Counted from the first letter of the stretch, positions 1 to 11,712 are shown. The stretch is DNA of 64,000 nucleotides from Epiperipatus broadwayi (GCA_028023455.1 JAQFVV010012405.1:6783334-6847333); one strand, 5' to 3'. Notes: a model not told the origin generated them from the sequence alone. Numbers and translations: made by a program.

Positions 1-1006
1 GGATGGACTTGTTAACTAAAGTTTTATCCCTTCCTGTTTTAGCTTTTTAGATTGAGCAGTTAATATTCATTCTCATATACATATTTGAAATATAATAAGA
101 GGATTATATTAACAAAACAAAATTTTAGATTAATAAAAATTAGTAACTTAGTGTAAATAACCCTTAGTAAAAAAATCCTCTCTATTATTGAAACTTTTTT
201 TTTTACAATTAAGTGACTGGATTCTATTTCTCTGTTACACAAGATGAAATAAAAGTTCAGTAAGCAATAGTTCATAGTTACACTGATCGATCAGAGGTTC
301 AACTTACTCCAGGTAAGTGAAGTTCTTATATGCTGGGGTGAATCCTGTGTGTTGTCCATTGGCTTTTCTTGATGTCATTGGCTAGCTGGTTAAACTTCCT
401 CCTGTCTGTGGTTGACGATCACTTGGGTGGCTCCAGGTGAGTCAGGGAGACAAATTTCCCAAAGGAAAGTTACTTAGATGTTCTCTTTAGTTGGAGAAAA
501 TTTTTTTGCCATTGTTTAACAATATTTTCTGGAAACAGTTCTGGATATACAATACACTTTTAGCAAAATGGTCCAGACTGCCTGAACAATAGAGAACTCT
601 GCAATTTATACATTTAGGGTCCTTTCAAGAACTGGATTCACACTTTTAATTTATTTTTAGCTATATTTCAACACTCCAATTTTTGTCCTTTTTTGGTCAT
701 ATTTTCCTTCTAATTAGTAGAAAAATTCTAGATCAATTAGCGTAATAGATAATGAAATACTTTTACTAAAAATTTATACTTTCCCCCTTTCCCCTACCCT
801 TCTCTTTCCAAGAATTAGAATTAAGACAAAAAAACCTTTATCACATAAAATCTCAAAATTCGATTTTAACTAAATAATTAAACTGAAGGAATGCTGATTC
901 CTTCAAGATAAATAATAAAAAAAAAGCTTTTAAAATAATATTTCAAAAAAATGTTATTTTAAACTAATATATATATGTGCTTTTAATAATATATATATAT
1001 ATATAT
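1..1006. other. AT-rich sequence without a recognised gene
   Basis: No convincing reading frame, RNA gene or repeat family. About 300-480 is less AT-rich than its surroundings, and its reverse strand gives short protein-like stretches in two frames separated by stops. That could be a very old coding relic, but I cannot assign it. The segment ends in the (TA)n tract that hosts the LTR-like element starting at 1007. Confidence 0.5.
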
Positions 1007-1070
1007 TGTGACAGTCAGTTTTAAATGACTGCCACAAAGATGGCTGCAAGCATAGTTGCAGCCCAAACAA

Positions 1071-1129
1071 ATGTACATATTATAATAAAAGGAGTGGTCT
1101 GTACATATTATAATAAAAGGAGTGGTCTG
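1071..1129. repeat. Tandem duplication, about 29 bp unit
   Basis: A unit beginning TGTACATATTATAATAAAAG occurs twice head to tail in the 5' part of the LTR-like element, with no visible difference. This suggests a recent duplication inside the presumed U3. Confidence 0.85.
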
Positions 1130-1884
1130 TGCAGGTATATTTTCTCTCTTGCTTACACACACAATATATTGTAAATAAATAGGATGAATGGTGATAATAC
1201 GCTTATAAATAAACAAATGCAGAGACCACATGTAAATATGTATTTTGCTGTTAATAAATGCTATATATTTTTTTTGTTTATGATATGAATAAATATGGCA
1301 GGGGATTAAAGAAATGATTGTGAGAAACCGAAATGTATTCGCAAGTAACCTATCAGTAAACATGTTTTATTTTGATTTTTTGATTTTATTTCAGATTCTC
1401 AAATGTTGTATTTTTTTTCTGTTGCTTGCTGAATATTCTTTTTGGAAAACTTAAAAGCAATTTTTATGTGACAACAAGTATACAGTTTTATAATTTTTTT
1501 TAGAACTTAATGTTCATGACCGCAGGCAAGCCAATGACCTCTTTCTTTTATTGTATAATGTTTTTGGAAAAAAATGTAGAAATTGTATCTGTGGTCATTC
1601 GGCTTGACACCTACTCAAAATTATTTAATTAAATAAATGTGATTTTATTTTAGTGTTTAAAGAAATCAAGGGATTGGAATTTAAATGGTCTGTGGAATTC
1701 TGAAATTAATTAAAAGATAAAGTTATCGTAAGACAAATTTTTTTCCAAGCAGATAGCTAAAATTAAATCCATTGTTTGGACTTAAGTAATTAAAAACAGG
1801 GATTAATAATTTAATTAAAAAACAGAAATGTAAAAGTAATAACTTGTGGAGGGGATGAGAGCATACACCGTGTAATGGGGGGAA

Positions 1885-1894
1885 TATATAAAGG
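1885..1894 (+). promoter_or_regulatory. TATA box of the LTR-like element
   Basis: TATATAAAGG preceded by a G-rich run and followed by non-coding sequence. Its position upstream of an AATAAA signal inside the same TG...CA element makes it a plausible U3 core promoter with transcription starting about 30 bp downstream. There is no direct evidence of use. Confidence 0.45.
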
Positions 1895-2644
1895 CTGGTC
1901 AGGTGAAATGGAATTAGTTAGCTGGGTTATATTAGTTGATACTCACGGGCACTCTTACCCATTCTCTGGTAGTTAGCAATATAGTTTTCGAAGTGGACGG
2001 ACAAAAAAGCAGAATTATGAATGTAAAAAAATATTTTTTCGGAATGCTGAACAAGTGGAAGAATTATTAATAGCTGAACGTATTTTAAAAGGTGCAGACC
2101 AAGAAATATGATATTCATTGACTGAGAAAGAAAAATACAATTGAAATTTAAGCTGCTAAGAGAATGGAATCAACATTTATTCATGATACAGCAATGAACA
2201 TGGAGTAGGAATCCAAGTTCGGTACATTCACACCGCTCGAATCCCTACATAGCCATCCAGTGATGTGACTTTCTATTTCTTAAAGTGTAGCTGCTATGGA
2301 CTATTTGCCAACCTCCATTGAAGCCGTGTTAAGTAATCATCTGCACAGCAGATATATATCGCCCTCAAAATCCTAGCCCGGAGAAGAACGAAGCCTTCGG
2401 AAAGTATTATTTATGTTTTTATATCTCTTTTTGTATCTTATTACTAGTAATTCGTTATTTTATTAATATTGCTATTATTAAAAGAACCAGTGAATTGCGT
2501 AATTCAGTTATAAATATTTCTTTTGTAATTTTAACATAAAGGTACACGTAATTCACTGGAGTATTGGAAATATTTCAAAATAATGAAAAATAGAAATAAT
2601 TGGGTGGTTTGGTCATTGGATGTATGTGTTTTGCCTTGTAATAA

Positions 2645-2935
2645 TAGTAAATTTATTCCATCCGCTATGTGCAGGATAGTTTTCATAAGGAATAAAAGTG
2701 TATAGGAAAGTGTTCCAAATAATTATTATTGTCCGCTACTTGCAGGACTTCTATTATGGAACTTTTAAGATTCAAATTGTAGTTTAGCATGAGTTTGTTT
2801 ACCTAGTAAATTTATTCCATCCGCTACATGCAGGATTGTCTCCATAAGGAATAAAAGTGTGTTAGAAAGTGTTCCAAATAATTATTATTGTCCGCCATGT
2901 GCAGGACTCATATTATGGAACGTTTAAGATTCAAA
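2645..2935. repeat. Diverged tandem repeat, two units of about 132 bp
   Basis: The segment from 2645 (TAGTAAATTTATTCCATCCG) to about 2776 recurs from 2804 to 2935 with scattered substitutions. Both copies contain paired CCGCTA..TGCAGGA motifs. It lies inside the presumed R/U5 part of the LTR-like element and accounts for part of its length. Confidence 0.8.
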
Positions 2936-3304
2936 TATCATTAACTCATGGCTAAATCATTATTTTAACTTAAACAAAGGTATAGATCACCACAAGTGGA
3001 AGGGTGAGGGTCATTTTTTTTATTATGAAACATGTGCATACCATGGCCAATACACTTTGTTTTCATATAAGTAATTTATTCCAAGTTTTGGGTTTAAAGT
3101 GTAAGCAGGGGACGTTTAAGATTCAAATATCATTAACTCATGGATAAATCATTATTTTAACTTAAACAAAGGTATAGATCACCACAAGTGAAAGGGTGAG
3201 AGTCATTTTTTTTATTATAAAACACATGCATACCATGGCCAATACACTTTGTTTTCATATAAGTAATTTATTCCAAGTTTTGGGTTTAAAGTGTAAGCAG
3301 GGGA
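2921..3304. repeat. Tandem duplication, two units of 192 bp
   Basis: 2921-3112 and 3113-3304 are nearly identical head-to-tail copies, starting CGTTTAAGATTCAAATATCA and ending GTAAGCAGGGGA. The low divergence shows this duplication is younger than the preceding 132 bp repeat. Confidence 0.9.
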
Positions 3305-3438
3305 GAATTTCAGACCATTCCTTTCCCATTTATGAAACTATTTAAAATTTATTTACACGCTTGAATTTTAATTAATATCGTTTATGTGTGTGTTTATTCT
3401 CTTCATTTTGTAAATATTTATATAATCATAGAGGGCTT

Positions 3439-3444
3439 AATAAA
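3439..3444 (+). terminator. Poly(A) signal AATAAA in the LTR-like element
   Basis: AATAAA followed about 30 bases later by a GT-rich stretch (3471-3487, GTTGTGCTGTGTATTT). This is the usual layout of a cleavage and polyadenylation site and would mark the R-U5 border. Confidence 0.4.
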
Positions 3445-3852
3445 TTTAATATCTAATTTTAAAGTATGGCGTTGTGCTGTGTATTTGATAATATTATTGT
3501 TTGACCTTTTCTGTTAACGAAGTAACAAACCACCATCCCGAGATCATGAGTTGATTGAGCTAGTCAGGGATTAAACTTACCGGGATTGGGAATCATTCAT
3601 TAGGCATTCACTTTTCTATTGATTTTATATGAGATTATAACACTTTATTAATTACATGATCATATCCCTTGGGGAGGGGAGTAATCTCTTTCTTAAGGTG
3701 GCACACAAAGGTTGCAGTAAATGAACCTTTCAAAGCTATGATTATACTAATGTATATTTTGGATGCCTTTGAATATTTCTTAATTGCTGCTCGATGTTAG
3801 AAAATGCATGTCATGCTCAATGCGTATAGAGACATAGGCAGTGACCGTTACA

Positions 3853-3926
3853 ATATATATATATGATCTGGCAGAAAATACTAGCTTAATATATATATAT
3901 ATGAGCTGGCAGAAAATACTAGCTTA
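3853..3926. repeat. Tandem 37 bp repeat next to (TA)n
   Basis: Two copies of (AT)n followed by CTGGCAGAAAATACTAGCTTA directly abut the 3' end of the LTR-like element. They probably arose by slippage between TA tracts. Confidence 0.8.
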
Positions 3927-3950
3927 ATATATATATATATATATGCAGGA

Positions 3951-4976
3951 AGTATAATTTATTTTAAAAATTATATATATTAAACTTTTCATAGTTCAAA
4001 ATTCCTAGTTGCTGAGTGAATTAAAGTTCTAAACTTTTGATTGGACAATTACAGAATCAACAGTAAAAATATATTTGTCTTTTGAAATTATACTTATTTT
4101 AGTTTAGTTTCTAAAAAGCAAATTAATAATTTGTCAGATTATTAAAGTAAACAAAAGTTTTTTCAAAAATATATTTCTATTTATAATTGATAAAAATAAT
4201 CTATAGCAGACAGCATAAAATGTACTTTTTATAACCTATTCCAAAATGAAGCCTATGTCATTGATTTCCTTCTCAATTTACTTTCAATTTATTTTCATAT
4301 TTTATGAAAATAATAAATATGTACAAAAATACTTTAAAATATATATTTTCATTTTGAAAATCAAAACAAAGAACTTAGACATGTCAAAATTGTTGACAAG
4401 TGCTCCCTATTGTAGAGAATGAGAAACAACCAATCAGCACTTTGGAAGGCAGGCCTTATCTCATTGGTATAACTTTAAATTTAAATATTATTGAATTTTT
4501 AGTTGTAAAATAATTTTAAAGAGAGCAGCAGCATATGGTACATTTTTCTTAATAAAATAAGCATAAAACAAGCAAAATAATGTAAAAATTAGTGGTTTGA
4601 GAGTGAGTTAAAGCCAATTATGACTAAAGTCAGAGAGCATGGAGGAAAGGTTAAGACATCAACAAAAATAATCAACAAAGTACTAGTATATACAAAATGG
4701 ATATTTTTTTTGGCTATTGTATCAAATAAAATCATATTCTCTGTTTTACTAGTATTTAATAAAATCTAAATATAATACAACTTTTTAAATTTAAAAATGA
4801 ATTATTTTTTTGTTATAATAAATAAAAAGATAAATAGATTATTTATATTCATTCTCTTGTTTTCATGATTGAAATAAAAAGAAATGCAAAGCGAGTTCAT
4901 TGGCATTATTTAATTTTACATAATATGAGTACACTCTGTCCTCTTAATTTTTATTGGGTTCAAAGCTCTGCAACAT
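3951..4976. other. AT-rich sequence without a recognised gene
   Basis: Long A/T runs. No protein-like frame, RNA gene or repeat seen on either strand. Confidence 0.5.
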
Positions 4977-5082
4977 TTAGTGCAGTAGTAGAATTTATAA
5001 CAGGGAATCAGGAGATCTTAAGATCATTCTGGTGCTCATAGTTCTAGAGCTCAAATTACTTTTGAATTCCTGAGCAATAAAG
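4977..5082 (+). mobile_element. SINE-like repeat S2, old copy
   Basis: Shares the order of the S2 family: a CAGTAGTAGA-like head, a CATTCTGG middle, and a tail reading roughly AACTTCTTATGAACTCTCAAGCAATAA. Other copies are at 5107, 41696, 53786, 56523 and 58650. This one is diverged (tail AATTCCTGAGCAATAAAG). The head resembles a tRNA A box and the middle a B box in the better copies (GATTGATTCTA at 41740-41750), so a tRNA-derived SINE is likely. Confidence 0.5.
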
Positions 5083-5106
5083 TCTTGTTTTTTTTTGTCC
5101 TGCATA

Positions 5107-5210
5107 GTTTTGCACAGTAAATACAGCAACATGGGATCAGAAGGTCCCACGTCAATTCTGGCACTCAGAGGACTGGTATTTGAACTTCTTATGATCTCCG
5201 GAGCAATCCA
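5107..5210 (+). mobile_element. SINE-like repeat S2, old copy
   Basis: Directly follows another S2 copy in the same orientation. Contains GAACTTCTTATGATCTCCGG and GAGCAATCC, a diverged form of the family tail. Confidence 0.5.
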
Positions 5211-5310
5211 GCCATATACCTTTTTTTAATAGTTTCAAATATTTTGCATTATTTTAATTTCATTATTTCTAATATCTCCTAACATGTAAGTATTATAGTT
5301 AAAAATAATT

Positions 5311-5605
5311 CATCACATGATCACCATTTCTTATGCTTGCTCATAACTGTTATTAAAGCAGGCAAAACTTTCCATACAGTAGTGCCACCCAGTGCAAGCC
5401 AGAGTAATCAATGGATGCCAGAAGGCTTTATGTGAGGTGTTTTCAAATCCAAGGCTCCTCACTGATGAAAGCCACAAGTTGAAAACTAGTCTGGAGATAT
5501 TGGATTAGTAGGCACTAGATAGGGATTTTATGCACAAGTCTTCCGGCATCCACTGATTACTCTGACTTGCACTGAGACTACTGTACAGAGAGTTTTGCCT
5601 GTTTT
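5311..5605. mobile_element. Palindromic element, family A (copy A1)
   Basis: An outer stretch (CATCACATGATCACC, then TTATGCTTGCTCATAACTG) is followed by a left arm from about 5362 (GCAAAACTTTCCATACAG). The right arm ends at about 5605 with the reverse complement (CTGTACAGAGAGTTTTGCC). The arms hold GTGCAAGCC and ATCAATGGATGCCAGAAG against their complements. The middle (about 5427-5537) is single-copy here and contains a hammerhead-like core on the plus strand. Other copies are at 7276-7845, 58526-58636, 59487-59712 and 60725-61003. No coding capacity. It could be classed as a foldback element or MITE, but the ribozyme-like centre suggests a retroelement. Confidence 0.75.
5453..5502 (+). ncRNA. 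Hammerhead ribozyme-like motif, family A
   Basis: CTGATGA (5462-5468) matches the C3-A9 core box exactly. It is followed by a short weak stem II, then GAAA (5481-5484) and an ACTAGTC stretch. In the better copies the order is CTGATGA, A, AGC-CACAA-GCT, A, GAAA, CTAG, T, C. ACTAGT is self-complementary, as in dimeric hammerheads with very short stem III, and UC is a proper cleavage-site dinucleotide. A CTCC/GGAG pairing can form stem I. Copy A1 has one extra A after GAAA and a weakened stem II (GTT instead of GCT), so it may be inactive. Confidence 0.5.
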
Positions 5606-6674
5606 TTTACAATTAATTATGTACAACACCCATATTTTAATTAAAATCTTCACCACTAAAAATTCAAAATAAATTTTCTTTACTAAAACATACCTAGTAG
5701 GGTCTCAATGAAATTATACAAAATATTAATATGTTGATGACAGAATTTTATTTAAAAATTGCACACATTAAAGTATCACTTTCTGAAATAAATAAAGCTT
5801 GCTGTCTTTGTATCCTTTTTTTCATATTTCTTGTGTTAAAAATTATTGATGAAATCCAAATAATACAATATGTGATATTAAAAGGCATAAAACTCATTTG
5901 TATTTTCTAGAAAAGATAGCAGTCATTATTTTCTTATAATATTTTGAAGTCGGGCCTAGAGACTGTACTGTGAATTTTATATATATATATATACTAATTT
6001 CTATGTTTAAAAAGAACTGCTTTTCACTCATGAATAAATAAATATAAATAATCAAACTGTTTGACACTCTGGGTATCATATGACGTTCTAGCACCAGAAG
6101 TGAATGAAAGCATTGAGCTGTGATTTGTAAACCTTAACTTTTTGTATTGCAATATGGAGGCAGACTGGAATTTTAATTTTATTTTAAATAAAAAATAATA
6201 TATAAAAATATTTTATAATAAATGCTTTTATTTACTGCGCAATAATTGTTTTCATCAATCATAATGGGTATTTTTATGTTTAATTTGAAATGAAAGTAGG
6301 GGATATCCACATATTAATTAATTTGATTACTAGTTATCAAATTAGTAATTGAGTTAATTAATAGCTGAACATTACTTCCTTATATTTCAAGTTAAATATA
6401 AAATCTTCAGTTGTAGTTGAAGGAAATAATTTTAGATTTTTAGTGCACAGCAAATAAAACTGCATATTGTAAAATATTTTTTATATATTGTTTTTAATTT
6501 TTTATTATTTAGATATTTTTTGTAACTATTCCTAGTTAAAATGAGAATAAAAACAATATTGCAGTCTAAAGAAGATTCAGTAATGTTAAAAGTCAATTCC
6601 AATATTATTTTTTCTATGATAAGAACATTTGTAAAAAAGAAACTTTTTCAATTAAAATAAATTAAGATTTTGTC
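5606..6674. other. AT-rich sequence without a recognised gene
   Basis: No protein-like frame. It includes a short (TA)n tract near 5975-5993 and TTAATTAATTTG-type inverted AT blocks near 6316-6362. Nothing else is supported. Confidence 0.5.
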
Positions 6675-6760
6675 AAGCTTTAGTGGCCTAGTGGTTAGCA
6701 TAGCTGCCTTCCAAGCAGTTGGCCAGGGTTCCCTTCCCAGTCAACACATTTCACATAGAA
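6675..6760 (+). mobile_element. tRNA-derived SINE S1, old copy
   Basis: TGGCCTAGTGGTTAGCA (6683-6699) resembles a tRNA A box and GGGTTCCCTTCCC (6726-6738) a B box, with GCTGCCTTCCAAGCAG between them as in the better S1 copies at 55989, 56238 and 63349. The T-arm is mutated and there is no acceptor pairing, so this is a SINE head and not a working tRNA. Confidence 0.6.
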
Positions 6761-7385
6761 AAAAGAAATAATAAATTACGATTTTTTTATTTTAAATGAT
6801 AATTAACATAAAGTTTTTAAAAAAAAAAATTTATCACCCTTTCATATGCATTACTGAAAACTTATTGAAATGATACAATGCATTTGAAATTTGGTTCACC
6901 AATATTGTCATACTAAACAAAAGATTGGATAACTCTAAAATAGTTTGCTGGCATCTTGCATTGACATTGATTTCTAGGACTTACAAAATTTGAAGCAAAT
7001 TCATTTGACAGAAATATGTTAAAAATTGAATCAAAATGTATTCTAAACAAACAAACAAACAAACAGTTTTTAAACTAAATTAAAGCATCTAGTAAAGCAA
7101 ATACTTCTTTAATAATTACTGTAAAAATGTTCTGTAAAAATAATCATATTTAAATAAACTATGGAAAATATACAATTTTTCTCCACATTTGTAAAGACAA
7201 TAAGAAGAGATTTTCAAATATTCTAGAAAATGGTCTCAAAACCTGAGATAAAAAAATCTACCAATCAGTGATATTACATAGAGACTACACTCTCTATACA
7301 GTAGCATCACCAGTGCAAGCTAGAGTATTCAATGGATGCAAGAAAGTTTGGGCATAAAATTCTTATCCAGTGCCTACTCATCTAA

Positions 7386-7430
7386 TATCACCCGACTAGT
7401 TTCTAGCTTGTGGCTTTCATCAGTGACGAG
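7386..7430 (-). ncRNA. Hammerhead ribozyme-like motif, family A (left arm)
   Basis: On the minus strand: CTGATGA (7417-7423), then A, AGC, loop CACAA, GCT, A, then GAAA (7400-7403), CTAG and TC. All universally conserved core bases are present. The first stem II pair is an A-A mismatch and only three base pairs follow. ACTAGT is a perfect 6-base palindrome, so stem III could form between two molecules. This is the best-preserved stem II of family A. Confidence 0.6.
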
Positions 7431-7645
7431 TCCTAGATCTGAGATCATTGCACCTAGATCTTAGGATCTAATACAACCCTCCAGCAGCCATTTTTTATCT
7501 TATTAATTAACTATACCTTATTAATTAACTATAAAGCTTTGAGTGCAAAATGAAAACACAGTAATGTTTTCAGTTCAAACTCATTAGGGCTGCTGGAAGG
7601 TTGCATTAAATTCTAAGATCTAGGTGCAGTGCTTTCATATTCAAG

Positions 7646-7693
7646 GCTCCTCCCTGATGAAAGCCACAAGTTAGAAACTGGTCTGGAGGTATT
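7646..7693 (+). ncRNA. Hammerhead ribozyme-like motif, family A (right arm)
   Basis: CTGATGA at 7654-7660, AGC (7662-7664) pairing with GTT (7670-7672) through one G-U pair, GAAA at 7674-7677, then CTGG and TC ending at 7683. Stem I can form from CCTCC (7649-7653) and GGAGG (7685-7689) with one bulged T. Core intact. The 10.1/11.1 position is an A-A mismatch. Confidence 0.6.
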
Positions 7694-7845
7694 GAATGAG
7701 TAGGCAATAGCTAGGGATTTTATACACAAACATTCTTGCATTCATTGATTAATCTGGCTTGCACTGGTGGTTCTACTGTATGGAGAATTTAGCCTCTGTG
7801 TAAACAGCTTGCGTAAGCATAAGAAATGGTGACCATGTGATGTTT

Positions 7846-10800
7846 AGCAGTTTAAAATCAGTGGTATTGTTTATTTATAGTACTTTATCTTAGAAAATTG
7901 ACACCTTCATATTTTGTTTTTATTAGTAGATCAATGTTTTTACTTTAGTTCCAGTATCTATCACTAGATAAACACATAGATGATAAGATAGTGCTATAGA
8001 CAGCTGCAAGAGAGTAAAGAAAAAGGCAAAACTAACAGCAATATTATCAAATACTCCATAATAATGTCAACTCAAAAACATTGAGTTAATTTTTAAAAAA
8101 AATCACTAGTGAAATATTCTTTAACAAAAATTTATAATACACATTTTTTTAGAGCATGAACTTTTGTGCAGGAAATTTTCTTCAGTAAGCCAAATTTTAA
8201 AATTAGAAGTTTCTCAGTGAAAATGTTATAGATATCATATGTAATAAAATGTTTAAGATATACTAATTATTAATGATTTTATAATAGACACCATTTTTTG
8301 AATGCCATTGCTAATTTTATAATGCTTTCTGTTATCCATGGAATGTTTTATTTGCTGCTTCAAACATTTTCGTCATTTAATAGAAGACTCTGCTAGATAA
8401 AATATCATTAAAAGTCAGTCAACACTTAGGCAATCTTAATATCAATAACAATCAACAATTTCAAACTGTTGTCAAGGTAACCTTTTAACAATAAAGGTGG
8501 AATCAATATATATAATATTAATTTGGCCCATATGAGGAAAAACAACTAATGTGTCTGTTTACTTCAGAAATAGTGTGGTATTTCTGACACTTTAGTTGAG
8601 TTTTCTATGGTTATATGAAATAATATTTTTATATGATTTTTTTTAAAATGCTAAAACTGTTAACTAGTGATTATTAGTTAATAATGCAAAAAACATCTGA
8701 AAAGATTAGTATTTTTCCAGGCAATTTGGTAATGTTCACAATCTACAGCATTTGTGAGCTTACTTTGAGAAAATTTTTGGAATAACAAAAAACTTTATTT
8801 TTTGATTGTTTATTAAATATTTCTGATTATTTTTACACAGTAATTGTATAATCAATTATGAAAATAATACATGTATACATTTTGATTTTATTCATATGTG
8901 TTCTATTTATAAAAACAGAAGTAAATAAATTTGACATAATGTTAACAATTAAAACTATTGGCAGTAAAATGATCAAGATCTGTGGTTCTGATCATGTGAC
9001 ATCATTCCTGGTCAATTATTAAGAGTGTTAGGATTTTTTGAGATATTCTAAAAATTATAAATGAATTTTAGTAATTTGAAGTACAATTTTATACATTTAC
9101 CAGAGTTGCATTTTAAAAGTAAATTTCAATCAAAGAACATTTTGTTGATTTTTCTAAAGTCACTCAGGCTGTTCTTCATTCTCATTATAAACTATTTTTT
9201 CCAATATTTGCAAAGTTCAAATATGGTTTTTAAAAAAAAAAATTCCAATTCATTGAGTTTTAGTTTAGAATAAAGATTTTATACTGAAATCAAGGATTAA
9301 ACATTGACAAAAGCTGCCACCAGGGCTAACAATATATACAAAAATAAATTTCAAAATTTTATAAATTAAAAAAAGGTATTCCTTTCCTCTAACTAATGAT
9401 AATGTATATAATAGAATTTTTGCTTTAATTTTCTGAATTGCATATTAAAATATTAATCTACTATTTATGATAATTTTGATATACTATTTAGAAATAACCC
9501 TAAAATAATTGAAGTACTAGAAAAGAAAGCTTTAATTTTTACTTTTGGAATCTTACTGATGAGAAATTATTTTAATTGCATTTTACAAGAAGTCATACTT
9601 GAACAAGATTTGTCACTAATAACATTTATTTGATTTGGAATTATATATTAATTTTAAAAGAACATTAAATTTTGATTACACTTTTTCTCAAAAGATGGAG
9701 GCATTTAAAATAAAAAAAATTCTATGCACAATTTTAATTTTTTTGATTTTTAGCAAGTATTACTTTTTTTCTGTCAGACATATTTAATTTTAAATACACT
9801 TTCACAAAAAAGTATGTAATTAAACAATTTTTAAACTAATTATAATTAGCATTTATTAGTAATTCATTCTATATAATGAATATAATAGTGATTTTTATTA
9901 TTATTATTTTTTAAAGTTTATAAGCACTGTTTCATTCCAATATGAGTTAATAAACCAAATTTTTATAAAAATGTTTTAAAATATACATACTTTTTTATAT
10001 TTTAAATTTTGATAGATATAGTTATAAAAATGTAATAAATAAATATATTTTCTTAGCAAATTCACTAATAGATCTGAATGTCTAATACTGAGCTTTGGCA
10101 CTTGGTCCAAGTTGCCCCTTGGTTATTATAAAAACTTTTTTTAATCCCCTGATTCCTTTTACTACCTAGAGACAAAAATACTGCAATATAAAATAACTAT
10201 TGTTTTATTGGTGCCATTCAATGCAAAATTATAGTGAAATCATTAATTACAAAATGTTTAAATGCCATCATAGATAGTTTTGAAGCATATGGTGTGGATA
10301 ATGGTAATACCAAACAAAGTTAATTAGTTTTTTTTTAAAAAAAAGTCATTTTAGAAACTATAATAACTCATCTGTTTGTGGGTCTTGGTGAAGTCAAGCT
10401 TCTAGAATTTTCTACTTTTGCTATGTGCTGGGTGACCTTCTGATTATTAGCTATTATCATAGTTGTGAATAAATAATTTCATCTTTTCTTTAATTACTGT
10501 ATAATTCAATTCGTATCAACTGTAATATCACTCCAAAAATTATTAACATATTTTAATATTTCTTTTTATATTATTTAATAATCAATTTAAAAGGTCAGAA
10601 TAAGATTAAATTTTATAAATCTTATTTTTTTCAATGGTATATGAATATTATAAAATCTAAACTAATAAAGAAACTTATAAATCATTTTTTTCTGTTTTTT
10701 TTTTTAATTTATTATTTGTTTTATATTAACTACTTTACATGAAATAAAAATTATAAAATTGACTTGAGAAATTTAAAATATAAAATAAAAATTTAAACGA

Positions 10801-10880
10801 AAGTCTTATACATTTTTAAAATACATTTTAAAAGAATACTAGTTAATCAAAAAAATTATACTACTACTAATAATAATAAA
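7846..10880. other. AT-rich sequence without a recognised gene
   Basis: 3 kb dominated by A/T runs. There is no protein-like frame longer than expected by chance, no tRNA or SINE head and no inverted repeat that I can see. Confidence 0.5.
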
Positions 10881-10982
10881 TATAGGAGATTTGAACCCAG
10901 ACTTTCAAGCATTTCAACTATCTACACTATCTCATATCACTGATATATCATGATCACACACATGTAGAAAAGATCAACAATT

Positions 10983-11026
10983 ACCAATATACATATTTCA
11001 TGTTGAACCAGCACTCATCAGTTGGT
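10983..11026 (-). ncRNA. Hammerhead ribozyme, family P (left arm)
   Basis: On the minus strand: ACCAA (11022-11026), CTGATGA (11015-11021), then stem II GTGCTG, loop GTT, CAACAT, then GAAA (10996-10999), TATGTA (10990-10995), T, A (10988) and TTGGT (10983-10987). Stem I is a perfect ACCAA/TTGGT pairing directly against the core box and the cleavage dinucleotide TA. Stem II is six positions long with one C-A mismatch, and the right-arm copy has the pairing G there. ATATGTAT can pair with itself using two wobble pairs, as expected of a dimeric stem III. All catalytic core bases are present. Confidence 0.7.
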
Positions 11027-11437
11027 CCAGATAATCATCTCTCTCACACACACACACACATATATATATTGTAACGTTTATTTATATACGTTACAAATAT
11101 ATTGGCATTTGGTAAAAGCTAAAAAAGTAAATTTAGATTTTTTTTTTGACTAATTTTTTTTTAAAAAAATAACGTACAATGAAAGTTAAATTATTCTTTC
11201 GGTTTTTTTTTATGTAATTAGAAATAAAAGTTAGAATTGGAGAGAACAAAAGACACAAATTACCAATCTAGATAAGAGAAAGTAAAAATATTTCAACTAA
11301 TTAAAGATGGCAGAATTATGCTGAAAAAAATAGAGACTTTGTAACATAAATTTTATAAAGAATATATAAGATTATCAACGGATATTTTGGCAAACAAAAG
11401 ATATGCGCAGAAGTCGGAAAACTGGGCCTCTAGAGAG

Positions 11438-11446
11438 TATAAAAGG
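11438..11446 (+). promoter_or_regulatory. TATA box of the LTR-like element
   Basis: TATAAAAGG, a full consensus TATA box, followed by AGATCAGTTTG at the expected start-site distance. It is the clearest core promoter in the window. Confidence 0.6.
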
Positions 11447-11712
11447 CAGAGATCAGTTTGAAGGACATCTTGTTCGTTGGTTTCTCTAGTTGGTCTTGGA
11501 TAGCAATAATATATCCAAGATCGCTCTACGCTGAAGTAATTCGGCATGTCGGAGTGAACCGGAGCCTCTGAAGACATCGTGCCTGAAGATGTATACCAGA
11601 AAAGCTTTCGTGACCGACTAGGAGAATGGACCACAGGATCAAATAATAACCAAAAGGCCGAGCTCATTCTACCCAAAAAACTATGCATAGTTATCTACTA
11701 CTGAATGCACAA

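Larger units (their letters stand above)
1007..3852 (+). mobile_element. LTR-like element in a (TA)n tract, probably a solo LTR
   Basis: The 2.85 kb block starts TGTGACAG and ends CGTTACA (TG...CA) and has (TA)n on both sides, so it looks like one insertion into an AT dinucleotide tract. Its first 30 bases form an imperfect hairpin (CAGTCA paired with TGACTG). It has a TATA box (TATATAAAGG, 1885-1894) and an AATAAA signal (3439-3444) followed by a GT-rich stretch, which is the U3-R-U5 order of an LTR. No gag, pol, primer-binding site or second LTR is seen, so a solo LTR fits best. It is long for an LTR, partly because of internal tandem duplications (2645-2935 and 2921-3304). Two elements elsewhere (11070 and 28856) have the same terminal design. 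The family is not recognised. Confidence 0.55.
7276..7845. mobile_element. Palindromic element, family A (copy A2, longest)
   Basis: The most complete family A copy. The left arm (about 7280-7475) and right arm (about 7585-7795) are reverse complements with scattered changes, covering TACAGTAG, GTGCAAGC, ATCAATGGATGC, the hammerhead-like segment and AGATCTAGGTGCA. The loop of about 100 bp holds a duplicated TTAATTAACTATA. The right end continues into AGCATAAGAAATGGTGACC, which matches the outer part of copy A1 reversed. The ribozyme-like motif therefore occurs twice, once per arm, on opposite strands. No coding capacity. Confidence 0.75.

Noticed and set aside
5311-5605. Plain MITE from a DNA transposon
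   Set aside because: Possible from the inverted ends, but the conserved centre with hammerhead boxes and the lack of a fixed target duplication favour a ribozyme-bearing element. Kept open in the findings.
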